This document shows positions 44,877 to 57,200 of a DNA stretch of 64,000 bases, in pieces. The position numbers and the translations under genes were made by a program. Under the pieces are notes generated by a model, which saw nothing but the letters and a program-made list of their open reading frames with translations, did no database searches and had not been told where the DNA came from. This stretch comes from Blastopirellula sp. J2-11 (lineage in GTDB: Bacteria; Planctomycetota; Planctomycetia; Pirellulales; Pirellulaceae). How positions within the stretch are numbered: position 1 is the stretch's first letter; every line of letters begins with the position of its first letter. The stretch spans positions 2,604,001 through 2,668,000 of the forward strand of contig NZ_CP097384.1 of NCBI RefSeq assembly GCF_024584705.1, written 5' to 3'.

Positions 44877-47636
44877 ATGACTTCTCATCGCCGATTTCGG
44901 AAAGGTCGCACACGTCGCGACGCGAAATCGACGTTGGCCACGCTTCGGCTCGAATCGTTGGAGTCGCGCATCAATTTCTCAGGCGTTCCACTCGGCGCCG
45001 CTCCGACCGATACCGGCGAATTCATGCTGGGGGACGTTTCGGTCACCGTCGTCTTTCTCGAGTCGATGCAAACCGGCGGCGTTGATCCTAGTTCGGAAGA
45101 CTGGACGGAAGCGGAGATCGATGCGAGCAAAGCGAAAATCGACGAAGCGCTGCAGTGGTGGGTCGATACTCTGGAGCTGCAAAACACCGTCCACGAACTG
45201 AACTTTCAGATCAACTACCAGTACGCGGATAGCCCGGTTCCGACTCGCTACGAGCCAATCACTCGAGCTGCCGCCGAATTCGACAAGTGGGCTGGCGATT
45301 TTCTCGATTATGTCGGCGCCGAGCGGTCGGACGACATTATCCAAGACATCCGGCTGTTCAATGACTCGCGGCGCGTCGCGGAAGGAACCAACTGGGCCTT
45401 CACGATCTTTGTCGCCGACGCTTCCAACGACTTGGATGGGTATTGGAAAAACCCGGGAGGCATCGCCGGCGGGTTCTCCGTAGCCGGTGGCGCCTTTATG
45501 GCGATTCCCAATAGTCGCCCTGCGATTTCCATCGCGCATGAGACGGCTCACCAGTTCTGGGCCATGGACGAGTATTTAGGCTCGAAAGGTTACTACGAGC
45601 ATCGCGGCTACTACGATACGCAAAATACGAATGCGCTAGTCGACCGTCCTGCGGATGCGCCGCCGGTTGTCGACAGCTTGATGCTGTCGAACATGGAGAT
45701 GCAACGCGCCTACGACAATCACACCAGTTCGACGGCGATGTTTGAGTCAATCGGCTGGAAAGATTCGGACGGCGACGGCATTTTCGACGTTCTCGATCAA
45801 CCCCTTTCGCTGAAGGGAAGCGGCGCGCTGGACGCCGACTCGCTGGAATATCATTTTGTCGGACAAGCGTCGGTCGGCGTTTTGCCAAATTTGAATACCG
45901 CGGGGACGCAGCAATCGTTCAATCAATTTTTGCAGCATGACATGACCATCAATACGGTCGCTGCCGTGCAGTACCGAATTGATGGAGGCGAATGGCGAAC
46001 GGCGGAGACGTATGACGAGTACGTCGCGGATATTGATATTAGGATTGAACTGCCCAGTTCGGCGCTTCACGTGGTTGAAATTCGTGCGATCGACGCGACT
46101 GGGGCAATCGTTTCCGATGTCTTCGCCGGATCGACGACCGAGATTACGGCGACCACCGAAATTGGTGCGACAGGGTTTCTGTTTGACGATCAAAATCGAA
46201 ACGGCGTCTTTGATCCGGGCGAAGTTGGACTCTCCGGTTGGTCCGTTGAACTGGTCGATTCCCAAAACGCGCCGGTCGCGACGCAAATCGTGGTGGAGCC
46301 AGACAACTTTGGCGCCGGCGATCAGATTGACGATCTTGTCCCCGGCGCCTCTTTCTCGGCGTTTGGCGAAAACATCATTGGCGCGTTTCCCAACGTCTTT
46401 TCGCAGACCAACGCCGCCGCAACCACCGGCTCCAGAGTCTTTGGTTACTATCGTTCGACCGTCGATTCGACCGGGCACTTCTCGGAGTGGAACGCGCAGC
46501 AACAACTGCGAGTTGACTTGGATTGGCCCGTAAGCCGCGTCTCGATTGACGCAATTGGAGCCGGCGCCGGCAGTATCGGGCGTCTGGAAGCGTATGACGC
46601 ACAAAACAATTTGATTGGTCGGTACACGACCGCGGAATTAGCGGCCGGACAAGCGGAAACGATGCTTGTAGAAACCGATTCGCCGCAGATCGCCTATATC
46701 CTTGTCGCCGGCCAGCTTAGCACCAGCGTTCGGCTTGACAATTTTGTCGCCGGCCAGGCCGCTGCGGTCGAGACCGATCCGTTTGGCGCCTTCGCACTGC
46801 CGATGGATGTCGCAGGCGACTATCAGTTGCGCATTACGCCTCCTGACGGGGACGCTCAGACCTACGTTATCGCTGGCTCGGCAGAAGCGACATTCGCGCT
46901 TCAGCCGCTGACCGGTTTTCGCTTCGCGATCAAACCCGATTCATTGGATTGGCGGAATCCCTACTCTGGTTCCGACATCAATGACGATGGCCAAGTCGAT
47001 TTGACCGACTTTGAAGTGGCGATGGCGGAATTGTTGGCTCCAATCTATTCCGTAGCAGATCAGCTTGATGGGGATCACCAATCCCCGGCCCCGTTTTTGG
47101 ACGCCAATGGGGATGGCGTCTTTAATGTTCTGGATGCGGTGCGCGTGTTAGAAACCATCGCCATCGCTGAGTATTCGTTTCCGTCCGAAGAAGAAGCTGT
47201 CTTGCTGACCGGGAACGCCGCCGATGAGAACGACAGTCTGGACGAGCCGGAAACGAGCACGTCGGATCTTGACGCTTCTTCACTCCATGTCGCCGCATCC
47301 TCTGTCACGCCGCCAGATGCCGCTTTGCCATATGTCACCGTGAATAGCGCGCCGCCTTGGTCGGCCTCTTATGAATCGACGTCCCTTGACGGCGACTGGG
47401 GACTGGGCAATTTGTCGGCTGATGACCAACCTGCTTCGCAGGATTTCGTCATCGAGGGAGAAGCGGTCGTTGCGGATGGCGCAACCTTCAGCGGTTCGCC
47501 CAACTCTGTGGTCACGGATGATCGTATCTTGGCGGATGCGGCTGACGATATCTTCCTGGCGATGTTCAACGGCGACGAAGAAGAGGAGATTGGTGAACTC
47601 GATCCTTTCTTTGCTCCCTGGGGATTACTGGATTAG
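44877..47636 (+). CDS. LEPR-XLL protein with HExxH metallopeptidase-like domain, SdrD B-like domain and dockerin
   Basis: The 919-residue protein has a basic start and LESLESRINFS (25-35). Its N-terminal half holds AHETAHQFWAMDEY (about 220-233); the HExxH followed shortly by DEY resembles M64-type IgA peptidases. Next come a middle domain with SdrD B-like FLFDDQNRNGVFDPGEVGLSGW, a discoidin/carbohydrate-like region, and a dockerin (DINDDGQVDLTDFEVAM, then DANGDGVFNVLDAVRVLE; about 698-765). The tail is Ser-rich and acidic (DEEEEIGELDPFFAPWGLLD). It is probably a secreted peptidase attached through its dockerin. No Shine-Dalgarno is clear. It follows the preceding LEPR gene by 60 bp on the same strand. 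Confidence 0.87.
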   Translation: MTSHRRFRKGRTRRDAKSTLATLRLESLESRINFSGVPLGAAPTDTGEFMLGDVSVTVVFLESMQTGGVDPSSEDWTEAEIDASKAKIDEALQWWVDTLELQNTVHELNFQINYQYADSPVPTRYEPITRAAAEFDKWAGDFLDYVGAERSDDIIQDIRLFNDSRRVAEGTNWAFTIFVADASNDLDGYWKNPGGIAGGFSVAGGAFMAIPNSRPAISIAHETAHQFWAMDEYLGSKGYYEHRGYYDTQNTNALVDRPADAPPVVDSLMLSNMEMQRAYDNHTSSTAMFESIGWKDSDGDGIFDVLDQPLSLKGSGALDADSLEYHFVGQASVGVLPNLNTAGTQQSFNQFLQHDMTINTVAAVQYRIDGGEWRTAETYDEYVADIDIRIELPSSALHVVEIRAIDATGAIVSDVFAGSTTEITATTEIGATGFLFDDQNRNGVFDPGEVGLSGWSVELVDSQNAPVATQIVVEPDNFGAGDQIDDLVPGASFSAFGENIIGAFPNVFSQTNAAATTGSRVFGYYRSTVDSTGHFSEWNAQQQLRVDLDWPVSRVSIDAIGAGAGSIGRLEAYDAQNNLIGRYTTAELAAGQAETMLVETDSPQIAYILVAGQLSTSVRLDNFVAGQAAAVETDPFGAFALPMDVAGDYQLRITPPDGDAQTYVIAGSAEATFALQPLTGFRFAIKPDSLDWRNPYSGSDINDDGQVDLTDFEVAMAELLAPIYSVADQLDGDHQSPAPFLDANGDGVFNVLDAVRVLETIAIAEYSFPSEEEAVLLTGNAADENDSLDEPETSTSDLDASSLHVAASSVTPPDAALPYVTVNSAPPWSASYESTSLDGDWGLGNLSADDQPASQDFVIEGEAVVADGATFSGSPNSVVTDDRILADAADDIFLAMFNGDEEEEIGELDPFFAPWGLLD

Positions 47637-47740
47637 CTCGCATTTGGTCGAGCGACATCGCTGCTGGAATCCGCTACGGAGAGGGCTTTGACCCGAGGCC
47701 AGCGCTCTTGTGCCGGCACGTCTTCGCCGGCTCTCACAAA

Positions 47741-47834
47741 ATCAGCCGCACGGCGTTCGCCGCGGTTTCCGTCTCCAATTTTCCGTCGACAAAGAGTTCC
47801 TGTCAGAAACCGCGGCTAACGCCGTGCGGCTGAT
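47741..47834. repeat. 94-bp palindromic repeat, intact copy
   Basis: Arms of 33 bp, ATCAGCCGCACGGCG...GGTTTC and its near-complement, pair at about 30 of 33 positions around a 28-bp centre. The copy at 7155-7175 plus 8706-8777 aligns along its full length, and a deleted copy lies at 11703-11747. It codes for nothing. The surrounding gap 47637-48152 holds no gene that I can see. Confidence 0.8.
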
Positions 47835-47951
47835 GTCGATACGTGCCGCGCAGCACCGTCTTCACTTTCAATCGTTGGAAAATCAAAATGGGTCAGCTAG
47901 CAGGAACCCGCTCTAGTAAGAGGTTTTTCCCGATGCTTATCCACGAAGTCC

Positions 47952-47980
47952 CAAGCTAGCAGTGAATAGGTGCTAGCTTG
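47952..47980. repeat. perfect inverted repeat in gene-free gap
   Basis: CAAGCTAGCA-N9-TGCTAGCTTG, a 10-bp perfect stem. It has no U-tract on either side. It lies between the 3' ends of two converging giant genes, so it may help end transcription, but a protein-binding site is as likely. Confidence 0.5.
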
Positions 47981-48152
47981 ACAAGAAGAGGCTCACGGCT
48001 TCGAGCAAAACCTGTCCTGAAATACTCCCTGGACCGCGGAATCCGTTACTATTTGGCGACAAAGTCAGGAGCGGAGCGCGGGTTACACCCCTTCAAAAGC
48101 GATGGTGCGCGGATTGTTGGGTTTCGTTGCGCTGCACGGGGTAGTCGTCCAT

Positions 48153-48183
48153 AAAAAAAGGCCTCCCCGGGAAGGGAGGCCTT
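48153..48183 (-). terminator. rho-independent terminator of the 4700-residue giant gene
   Basis: Perfect stem AAGGCCTCCC-CGGGAA-GGGAGGCCTT (48158-48183). On the minus strand it is followed by a run of seven T. It lies 22 bp after the giant's stop. Confidence 0.92.
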
Positions 48184-48205
48184 GGGCGATGTGAGTCGCA
48201 GGCGA

Positions 48206-51200
48206 TTATTCTTCGTCCTGAGAAATCAGAGCGATCAAATCATCCATGTCGTCCGATTCATCCGTATCGATTCGCCAGGCGTCATCCACATCATTGGCGA
48301 CCGAGAGCAAAACGGCGTCCAGCGAATCGTCAAGCAAGACTTCGTCCGTAAACGATTCGTCGACATCGTTATACGATGTTGTCGTCGAAGTCGACTGACT
48401 GAGCGTTGTGACATTCGACTTCGACTGCTGAATGCTGAGGCCGAAGAGGTCAATCGTCGGTTGGCTCGTCGGGTTCGACGAGATGGCCGCCGACGAGGCG
48501 GTCAACGGAGTCGACGTCATTGTGTAGGACGGTGCGTCAGTGGTGACGATCTGCACCGAGCTGGTCGACGAGTCGATCAGCGGCGTATTCTCGACGGCCG
48601 GATTGACAATCTCCGAGGACGAAGAGAGCAACGCGTCTTCGACAAACTCGGGGTTAAGCTGCACTTGGTTCCGCCCGAAGTATTCCAGAACAGCCTGATA
48701 GTCAAGTTCCGAGACACGGCCATCATTATCCACATCGAGATAGTTCGGGACGACGCCTTGTACTCCGCCGATGCCGATGAACGGCATCGTCGGGTTGAAG
48801 GGGTCATATTCTGGTTTGAACTTTTCGGTAACAGGATCCGTGTAATCACGGCGTTGTATTTCACGCAAGATCGCAGCCAGATCGTGTGACGAAACGATGC
48901 TGTCGCCGACGGTCACCGCCTCTGGCAGAGTCGAGTTGTGCCAGGGATTAAACGGTGCGGCTTCGATGGTGACTTCGTAGTCTTCCACCTCACCATCTTC
49001 GGCAAGCCCGGTGGCGGCGAGCCCGCCGGTGCTGCTATAGCGGAAACGCATGTAAGTTTGGCCAGAGACCGCATTGGGCATGTCGCTGTCGATGATGAAC
49101 TTTTGACCCAATCCCAGGTTGGCGCCGTTGGTCGCGTTCACATTCAACGCTCGATTCAAGACCATTTCCTCATCATCGAAGACGCCGTCGCCGTTATAGT
49201 CCAACCAGGCTTGGATAAAGCCGTAGTTGGTTTCGTTCAACGGCACCGTCGCTTCAACATAGATGACGCTCGAGCCTCCGCTTCTGATTACGCCGGTCCC
49301 AGCCAAACTTGTTTCTTCGAAGACGATGCCGTCATCGAAATTATCGTCCTCAGCGCCGTCGCTCGGCTTGCCGTTGAGTTCCGAATCAATGCTTTCGCCC
49401 AGGAAGAAGTCTTCGCGGATTCCATGACGAGCACCGTTGTTCTCAATCAGAGTTCCATAGCTTTCGGGAGCGTCGCCGAAATCGAGTAATCCGCCCACAC
49501 GTATAAAGAAGCTCGTTTCGTTACCGGTGAATTTGTTCGGTTCGATTGAGTTTCCGGCGTTGTCACTGATCAGATCGGGATGATCTACGCCAAGCGCCAT
49601 ACCGGTGTCCGGATCGATGGTGTATCGATTTTTGAGCAATATCTTGTAAGTGACCCCTTCTTCAAAGATGCCGGAAACCGGAGTGATCCGAATGACGTTG
49701 TTGGTCGCGTCATAGTCAAAGCGATAATCGACTCCTTCAGCGAGCGTCGTCTCCGAGTTGCCGCTGATCCGTTGCACGATGATCGAGTCGCCCGTGACGG
49801 TCGTGTCATCAATGCCCGAGCCTTGCGGTTGACTGGAAAGACCGCTGCTATCGATCAATTGAATCGAAATGTTGGTCAACGGGCCGTTGAGCAGCTGAAC
49901 CACATCTTGCGTCTGGTCCAGGTCCAGATTGGCGGCGTCGTTGTCTTGAGGATCAATCAGCTTGCCGCCGGGGCCGCGCGTGTCGGCCCGGTCCAGGGCG
50001 CCGATGTCTTTAAAGCCGCTGACACCCGAGCCGCCGCTTGAAACGACCGTTGGGTCGTCGTATCGCAGCTGTCCCGATTGATCGCGTGCAGGCGCGATGA
50101 CCGGCGAAGTAGCGATTCCAAGGGGACTGTTCAAAGAGTTGAATTCCGCTCGATCCGGGACAGAGTCGATCGCCGCATCAATCGCTTGCGAACCCGAAGA
50201 GAGATAGAAGTTTCCGTTCGCCGCATCCACAAACAGCGGGGCGGCGGCGGCAAGCAGAATCGGCGATTGTCCGGTGTCGCCGGAAGCGCTGTCGGCGCCG
50301 TTTCCTTGGAATAGCGTACGCGAAATACGGGTCTGAACGGGGGAGACTCCATCGGCGGCTACATCAATGCCGGTAGCGAAGTTGGCGATGATATTGTTAA
50401 CGATCGACGGACCAGCTTGATTGTTGACTTGGATGCCGACATCGCCGGCGCCCACGCCATACAACGTATTGTTAATGATTCGGCCGACTGACACGGAGCC
50501 TGGCGTCTGTGACGTTGGAGCCGCATCTCCACTGAAGAGAATGGCGCCGGTGCCGTTGTCGTAAATGATGTTGTTGACGATCGTCACGCCGGTCGTGAGG
50601 CGGTTGGTGTTGATTTCGCGGGTAACGCGAACCGCTCCTTGGTGCGGCAGATTATCGCCGCCGTCGGCGGCCAAACCGCGAGGAGCTGCGTCCACCAAGA
50701 CGCCCCATTCGGACGAATTAGAAACGCGATTCGAGCTGATGATAATCTGCCCTTGATCGCGGAAATTGTTTTGATCGCCATCGTCGGCGTAGGTGACAAA
50801 CTGGAACGGATTCGGCGAATCGTTATCGACGCTGACCGTCAATGCATACTCGATCTTCTCCAGCGGCATATTGGCCAGATCGTCAGCAGGAACTGCCGGA
50901 TCGTAGTTGTCGTTGTCCTCATGACTGATTGCGATGAAATAGCGACCCGCCATCAAAGGATCGCTGACGGTATAGGACAGCGTTGGATCGACGCCGGCAA
51001 CCGCGCTGACGACTTCCGTTCCGTCGATATAGAAGAGACGAATCAGCGAGCCGACAGGGGATCCGAGCGACAATGACTCTACATCGACTTGTAGGGTGCT
51101 TCCCAGCCCAAGATCGACATTGTACATGTCGACATCGCCGTTCACCGGCGGATCCGTGCCGTCCACCACCACTGGGTTATCGCCGATTTGACCGCGGGCA

Positions 51201-54200
51201 TGGAATTCCATGTAGCCGTTAAACCGGATGCTGTCGAGCTTCGTATTGGTCGCGCCGAGGAAGGTGTCATTGCCGTTTTCGCTGAACCGAAGCGCCCCGA
51301 GATTGGTCGTTCCCAGCAGGCCGACAATAACTTCGTCTGAGTAGGGACTCTTCGGCGAGAGATCGATTCGACCCGAGGTCGCGTCGACCGCCAGCGTCGA
51401 ATTCACGCGGGCGATCACGCCAAAGGTGCGCGTCGATTCGGTCAGTCGGCGTGCAACTTGGCCGACGGTGTCGTTGATTGCCGTACTCAACGCACGGGCG
51501 ATGTCGCCTTGCGTCATCGTCGAGCGATAGCCAATGGTATAGACGCCTAGCTTTGTGTCGGTGCCTCGATCTTGCAAGTATGTCGGGATCGTCTCCTCCT
51601 GGTCGAGATCCCAGAAACGGAAGACGATCGTATCCACGCCATCGCTAACTTCCAGAAGCGTGTTGTTCTGGATGTCTTTACCGGCAGGAGCGATGATCGA
51701 ATGCCCGTCCAGCAAACGGTCGTTCGTATCCCAAGTGTATACCGCGATACGTTCGCTGCTATACGACCCGCCTGCGAAGACGTACTCGGTTCCTTCTCGC
51801 AGTTCGAGTTGGTACTCCCCGACAAAGACGTCGATCAGCAAGGCGTTGGGATTCGTTTCAAATCCAGTGCCGTTGATCGAGGCGCCCGTCACCATTTCGC
51901 CGCGTTCCGCAAAGCCGATGATCAAGTCATCGATAAAGATGCCTTGGCGAGCGTTGTCGACGCCGCGTTCGTTCGATTGATTAAAGGCCTTGCGAGTGTC
52001 GAAGACGTTCGGCAAACCATTGTCGGTATTGACCGTGGTCGGGAAGTCCTGCATCACGCCAAACGTGTCGCTTTGCAGGTTTGCGTCGAAACCGAGATGG
52101 GAGATAGCGCCGTTGTCTCCATCCACGTATCGCGTGAGCTGGTAGCCGCCTAGGAGGTAGAGGAATTCCTCATGTTGCGGAATCAAGGTGTAGATGATGT
52201 CTTCATTCATATCCACGGTATCGGCGGCGATGGCCTGTTGCATTCGCACCTGCATGATTTGTGCGAGTTGGATGTCGCTGATCCGTTGTTCGCCATCGGC
52301 GTTGGGAGCAACTGTGACAAACAGGTCGTCGTGAATGTCAATCGTATGAAGATCGTACATGCCGGGCGTGAAAATTGGCAAGCCGGTAATCGGGTCAATG
52401 GTCGGATTGTCCAAGTCCAACAAAGAGCTGGTTGTGGCGCGGCCTTCTTCCGTTCCGGCAATTTGCAGACCCGTAATGCTGCCGCCGCCGTCCGTGACAA
52501 CGGTCAGGCCGTTGGGTTCGGTCGACCGGCCAATATCGTCGATATCACGAATCGTGAGTTCGTTGCCGTCACGGAATGTCCGGACGATCGATCCGATAGC
52601 CGCGTCGTCATTGATCGCATTGCGGACTGCTTCGGCGATCGAGTTGGGCGTATCGCTGAGCGAAATGGAGATCATGTTGTCCGCGGTCGTGTTTCCATCA
52701 CCCGTGTCGAACTCAAAAGTCCGAGTCATTCCGTTGGCCGTGATCGCAAAGGTGTCTCCATCCACGAACTGAGCGTAGGACCCTACGGTCAGGGTCTGGC
52801 CTTTGTTGATTTCAAAGTAGAAGACTTCCCCTGTGTACGGGTCTGTCACCGAGAAGACTTCACCATCTTCATGCTTGTTGGAATCAAGGGCGCGGACGTC
52901 GGTCGTGTTGGCGGCGAAGTTTGCTCCCGTTTGTTCATCTACGGCGACGCCGCCGATATTGATTTGGCCGCCGGTGGCGAAATCAAATCGCAACTTCAGA
53001 TTGTCTTGCCCGGCGAATTGCGAAAGATCAACACGAGCCTGGCGCCAAGAGTTCGTGTTGTCATACGTCGGTTGCACCGCGTTCGTGGCGCCGTTCGTGG
53101 CCTCCGGCGTGGAGACGGCCCGGTCTTCTAACGTCTCTTTATCTTGGGCGTCAAACTCGTCATTGTTGCCGCCGCCAGTGTTATAGTTGTTGTTGGTAGT
53201 AACCTGTACCCAGTTGCCGTCGTCTCCGGCCACGAAGACGCGGAAGGTGTCTCGCGCCAGGTCTCCGTTGACGTTGTCGGTTTCCGAGTAGTAGTTGAAA
53301 TACAAGACCGGCATATCGGCCGCATCGTATCCCTTCAGGCTAAAGTCTTCGGTGATCAGCGTGCCGTGGGCGCCTTGGGGAAAATCATAGTTGTCCGATG
53401 TCGCGTTACCGTAGGCTGCGTTTTCCGCAAATGTCTTATCTTCGTTGCCAAAGTAGAAGCTGACTCCTCCACCTTCTGCGTCACGCCAGCCGGTCACGGG
53501 GACCTCGATGCCGTGCCCTGCGTCACCGCTGCGGGTATTGGTCAGATTCCAAAGGTTGCGACTTAATGTCCCCATCGCAATACCGTTGATCGAGCCGCCG
53601 ATATTGGGATTGTCGTCTAAGACGTTGAGCGCCGTCGCAATACTCGTGCGACCACCGACAAAGATGGGCGCTAAGTCCGCTTCATCGTAAGTACCGAGTT
53701 CTTGAATCGCGATCGCATACATCACGCCGGCAGAGGACATGCCAAACAAGATATTGCCGTACTCGCTGGCCGCTTCTTGCATAGAGGCGGGAGCTGCTTC
53801 AAGGCTGACAAACTCAACGGGGTTTCCGTTCACATCGTTGATAATGCCGAGGAAATCGCTTTGGGTCGGGTTGGTAAGGTTGACACGGAAAACGCCGCCG
53901 TTGTCGTCAACGGCATACAAGTCCGTATTCTGGATAGCCAAGCCGGTTACGGTTCCGCCGCTTGCTTCACCGCCGATCTGGAAGAGACCTGCCGCCGCTT
54001 CGACGGTTGCGTTCGTACCGTTGTAGGTGAAATGCACGCGCCCAGGAGCTGCACTATCGGCGACAAACGTCGCCTCCGTGTTGACTGCCGCTGCAATCGC
54101 GTCGGCTACGGCTTTCGCGTCGGAATCGGCGCCGATATTGACCATCACATTTCCGGCGCCGGTGGTCACATTGGCTTGGGCGGTCGCAAGCGTGCCGATA

Positions 54201-57200
54201 CCGGTGAAGTCAGCGGTGGTCGCATTGACTGTCACGCGCGTCCCAAATTGACTGGCTGTTCCGGCCGCTTGGCCGTTGATCGCCGCGGCGACGGCCGTCG
54301 CGATCTCCTCCTCATTGGCGCCGGGATCAACGCTGACCACCACATTTGTACCGATTGCGCCGTCGCCGCCGGAGATGGTGACGCCGCCAAAAATAGGCGC
54401 CGTATCGGCCAAGCCAGGCAATAGCGCGATGCTCGAATCATTGGAGACGACGATCGTGTCATTGAGTCGGTAGGCAGGTCCGGCTGTTGCTGCGTTGTCA
54501 GTAATGGCTTTCAAGACGGACTGCAGCAAGATCTCACGTGTCGTAACGCCAGCCGTATATTGAACCGCGACGACGGTATCGCTGGGGGCGGCCCCGAGAG
54601 TGGCGCTGTTGATCCCATCTGTCGTACTGCCATCCGCCGTGTCTTCGAGATACAGGAAGAGACTCGTGCCGGTGGTGTCGTCGACGATTTGAATCGCCGA
54701 ACCCTCGTCATTCGTAGCCAAGAGGCCGCCGACGGAACCGAAGTCAATGTATTGATCGAGATCGAGTTCGTACGTCACGCCATCCACGACAAAGGTAGAC
54801 CCGTCCGTCGGGAAAGTACCGCCGCTGCGTCTCGTGAGCGTAGTGCCTTGGAAGGTTGTCGTGGTCGTCTGACGATTGAGCGGCGTGAACGACAGGTCAT
54901 AGCCCAAGTTCAGTTCGACCGTGATGCGATCACCAAGAGTCGCCGCATTGCCGTCGCCGTCGATGACAAAAGTATCGCCGTCTTCGTAGTTGCTGAGAAC
55001 TGCGCCATTCGCGTCAAACGTCGAAACAGGATTGACGATAATGATGGACGATCCAGGGGTGACGAAGTCAAAGTCCGTGCGGATTTGTCCCACCGCCTCC
55101 ACGTCCGTGCCTGAGTCGCGTATCGCTCGATCCTCATTCGTGTCGTTATTGGCGCCCTTGTTGGGATCACCGTCCGCATCAACCGCGACGCCCAGCGGCG
55201 TAGAGTTGCCATCGGTGTCAGACGCATCGACGCGGAACAAGATATTGGTGCCGTCTGTGGAGGCGCTACCCGGACCGCCTGCTCCACCAGCATAATTTCC
55301 TACGGCGTAGCCACGGATGCTTTGTGCACTGGGATTGGCGGAAAGGTAACCATAGGCCAACGCGTTGTAGTCGTAGCCAAAGCCGTTTCCTTTGTTGTCA
55401 ACTACCGGGTTGCCGTTTTTGTCGAGTACATAGGTTTGCACCCCATCGTCACGAACGATTGTGGACGCCCCGGTTCCGGTATCGATCTGCAGGAAATTGC
55501 CGTTGGCGTTGGCCGCAGGAGCATTAGGACCAGTATTGTCTTGGCTATAAGCGAAGAGACTGCCATCGGGACGCATGCCGATATCGCCCACCGCTTGATT
55601 AAATTCGCCAACATACGCTTCGACGGCGCCGGTGAACGGATTGACCGCCCAGACTTGGGTCCGTTCGACGCCGACAGCTACCGAGACAAACATCACCATA
55701 TCGCTCAGGTGATAATCTTTCGCCTGTTCGGGATCCCTTAAGAAGGCCGCGATATCGGGAGCATCGGCCGTGCTGAACGTGCTAGTGCCGATATGTTCTT
55801 CGACGATTCGTTGGATTGAATCGACCGGCTCTAAACGAACCAGCGAGTTGGTCGGATTTTCTTCGTAAAACTGAGAGAGTTGATTAGAAATCTGCGCCGT
55901 CGATGATACGGCGACATAGTAAGTTCCTTGCGGGATATTGATCGTGCCGATGTACGGATCGTTGGTGCTGAGCGATCCGCGCTCTAGGTCGGCCAGCGAC
56001 GTGTAATCAGGATCATACGTCGTGTTCGCGACAAACTGCGTTTGCGTTTGATCGTCGTTGACGCCCGAATCGGAGCTGACGAGCACCAATTGGCCGCTCG
56101 CGTCGTAGACGGCGATTTGAGCGTTGCCGCGAGCGCCCCCCATATAGTCGAGGTCGATCATCAAGCTGGCGAACACCTCGTCGGCCGAAAACCCTTCAAT
56201 CGACTGAAGAAAGTCACGGGTCAATTCGAACTCGAACCAATCGACGTCAGTGTCCGAGGCGATCTCGGCCGCGATGCTGATCGCATCGCGGTCCGTGGTC
56301 AGCACATTGCCGACATTGTGAGCGCTGTTCTGCGAATTATTGGTGTCGACGCCATCTTCGGCCGATTCGCCAAGTAGCGGCGAGTGTGCCGGTTGTCCCA
56401 GCACTTCGATGCCGTTGGTCGCATAGCGGACGTCCGCTTGCTTGATGGTCGAGCCGCCGAATTCGTCGACTTCCCGCAGACGGATTTGCAATTGATAAAC
56501 GCCGGAAGTGAGCCCGCCGGTCAGTTGCTCTTGATTGACGAGATAGCTGCCGCTCGAGTTGGTCGTCGTGCCGATGTCGTCGCCGTTGCTGCGAATACGG
56601 ACATGGTAGGTGCGAACCGAAGAGGTCGGATTGCCCGGCAAGACGATTCGCATGCTGGCGTCGCGCGGATTGATCGTCCAGCGATCCTGGTCGTACGTGC
56701 CCGATTTGGGCATCGTGTTCATCTGATTCGAGGCGTCGTTGTTGCCGAACAGCGTGTTGTTGTCGAGAGAACGTGCGATCACGTTGCCGTTGTCATCGAT
56801 CAGTTCAATGATCGCGTCCAAGGCCATGGTCGTGCGATCCAGATCGAGCCAGACCTCGGTTCCGGGGGTCGCTTGGAATGCGTAGACGTCGACATCGCTG
56901 GGCGAGCTGAGATAGCCTTGGATCTCGAAGCCCAAGCGGCGGTTGTCGTCGCCGGCATATTCGTCAGGAGCCAAAATGCCGATCGCTTGGGCCGATTGCG
57001 GCGTGCCGTTGGTTCCGACCGAGACGGCGTTGTTGCTTTCCGCTTCGACAATCACTTCGACATTGCGGTCGTTGGCGAATTGGTCGATGAGCAAACTGCG
57101 CCAGTCGCCCGGCGCCGGCGCAGTCGCATCGCCGGTATTGTCGGTGTCGACGGCGGAATTTCCATTTTCATCAAAGCCAGCGCCGACCGTGTCATCATAG

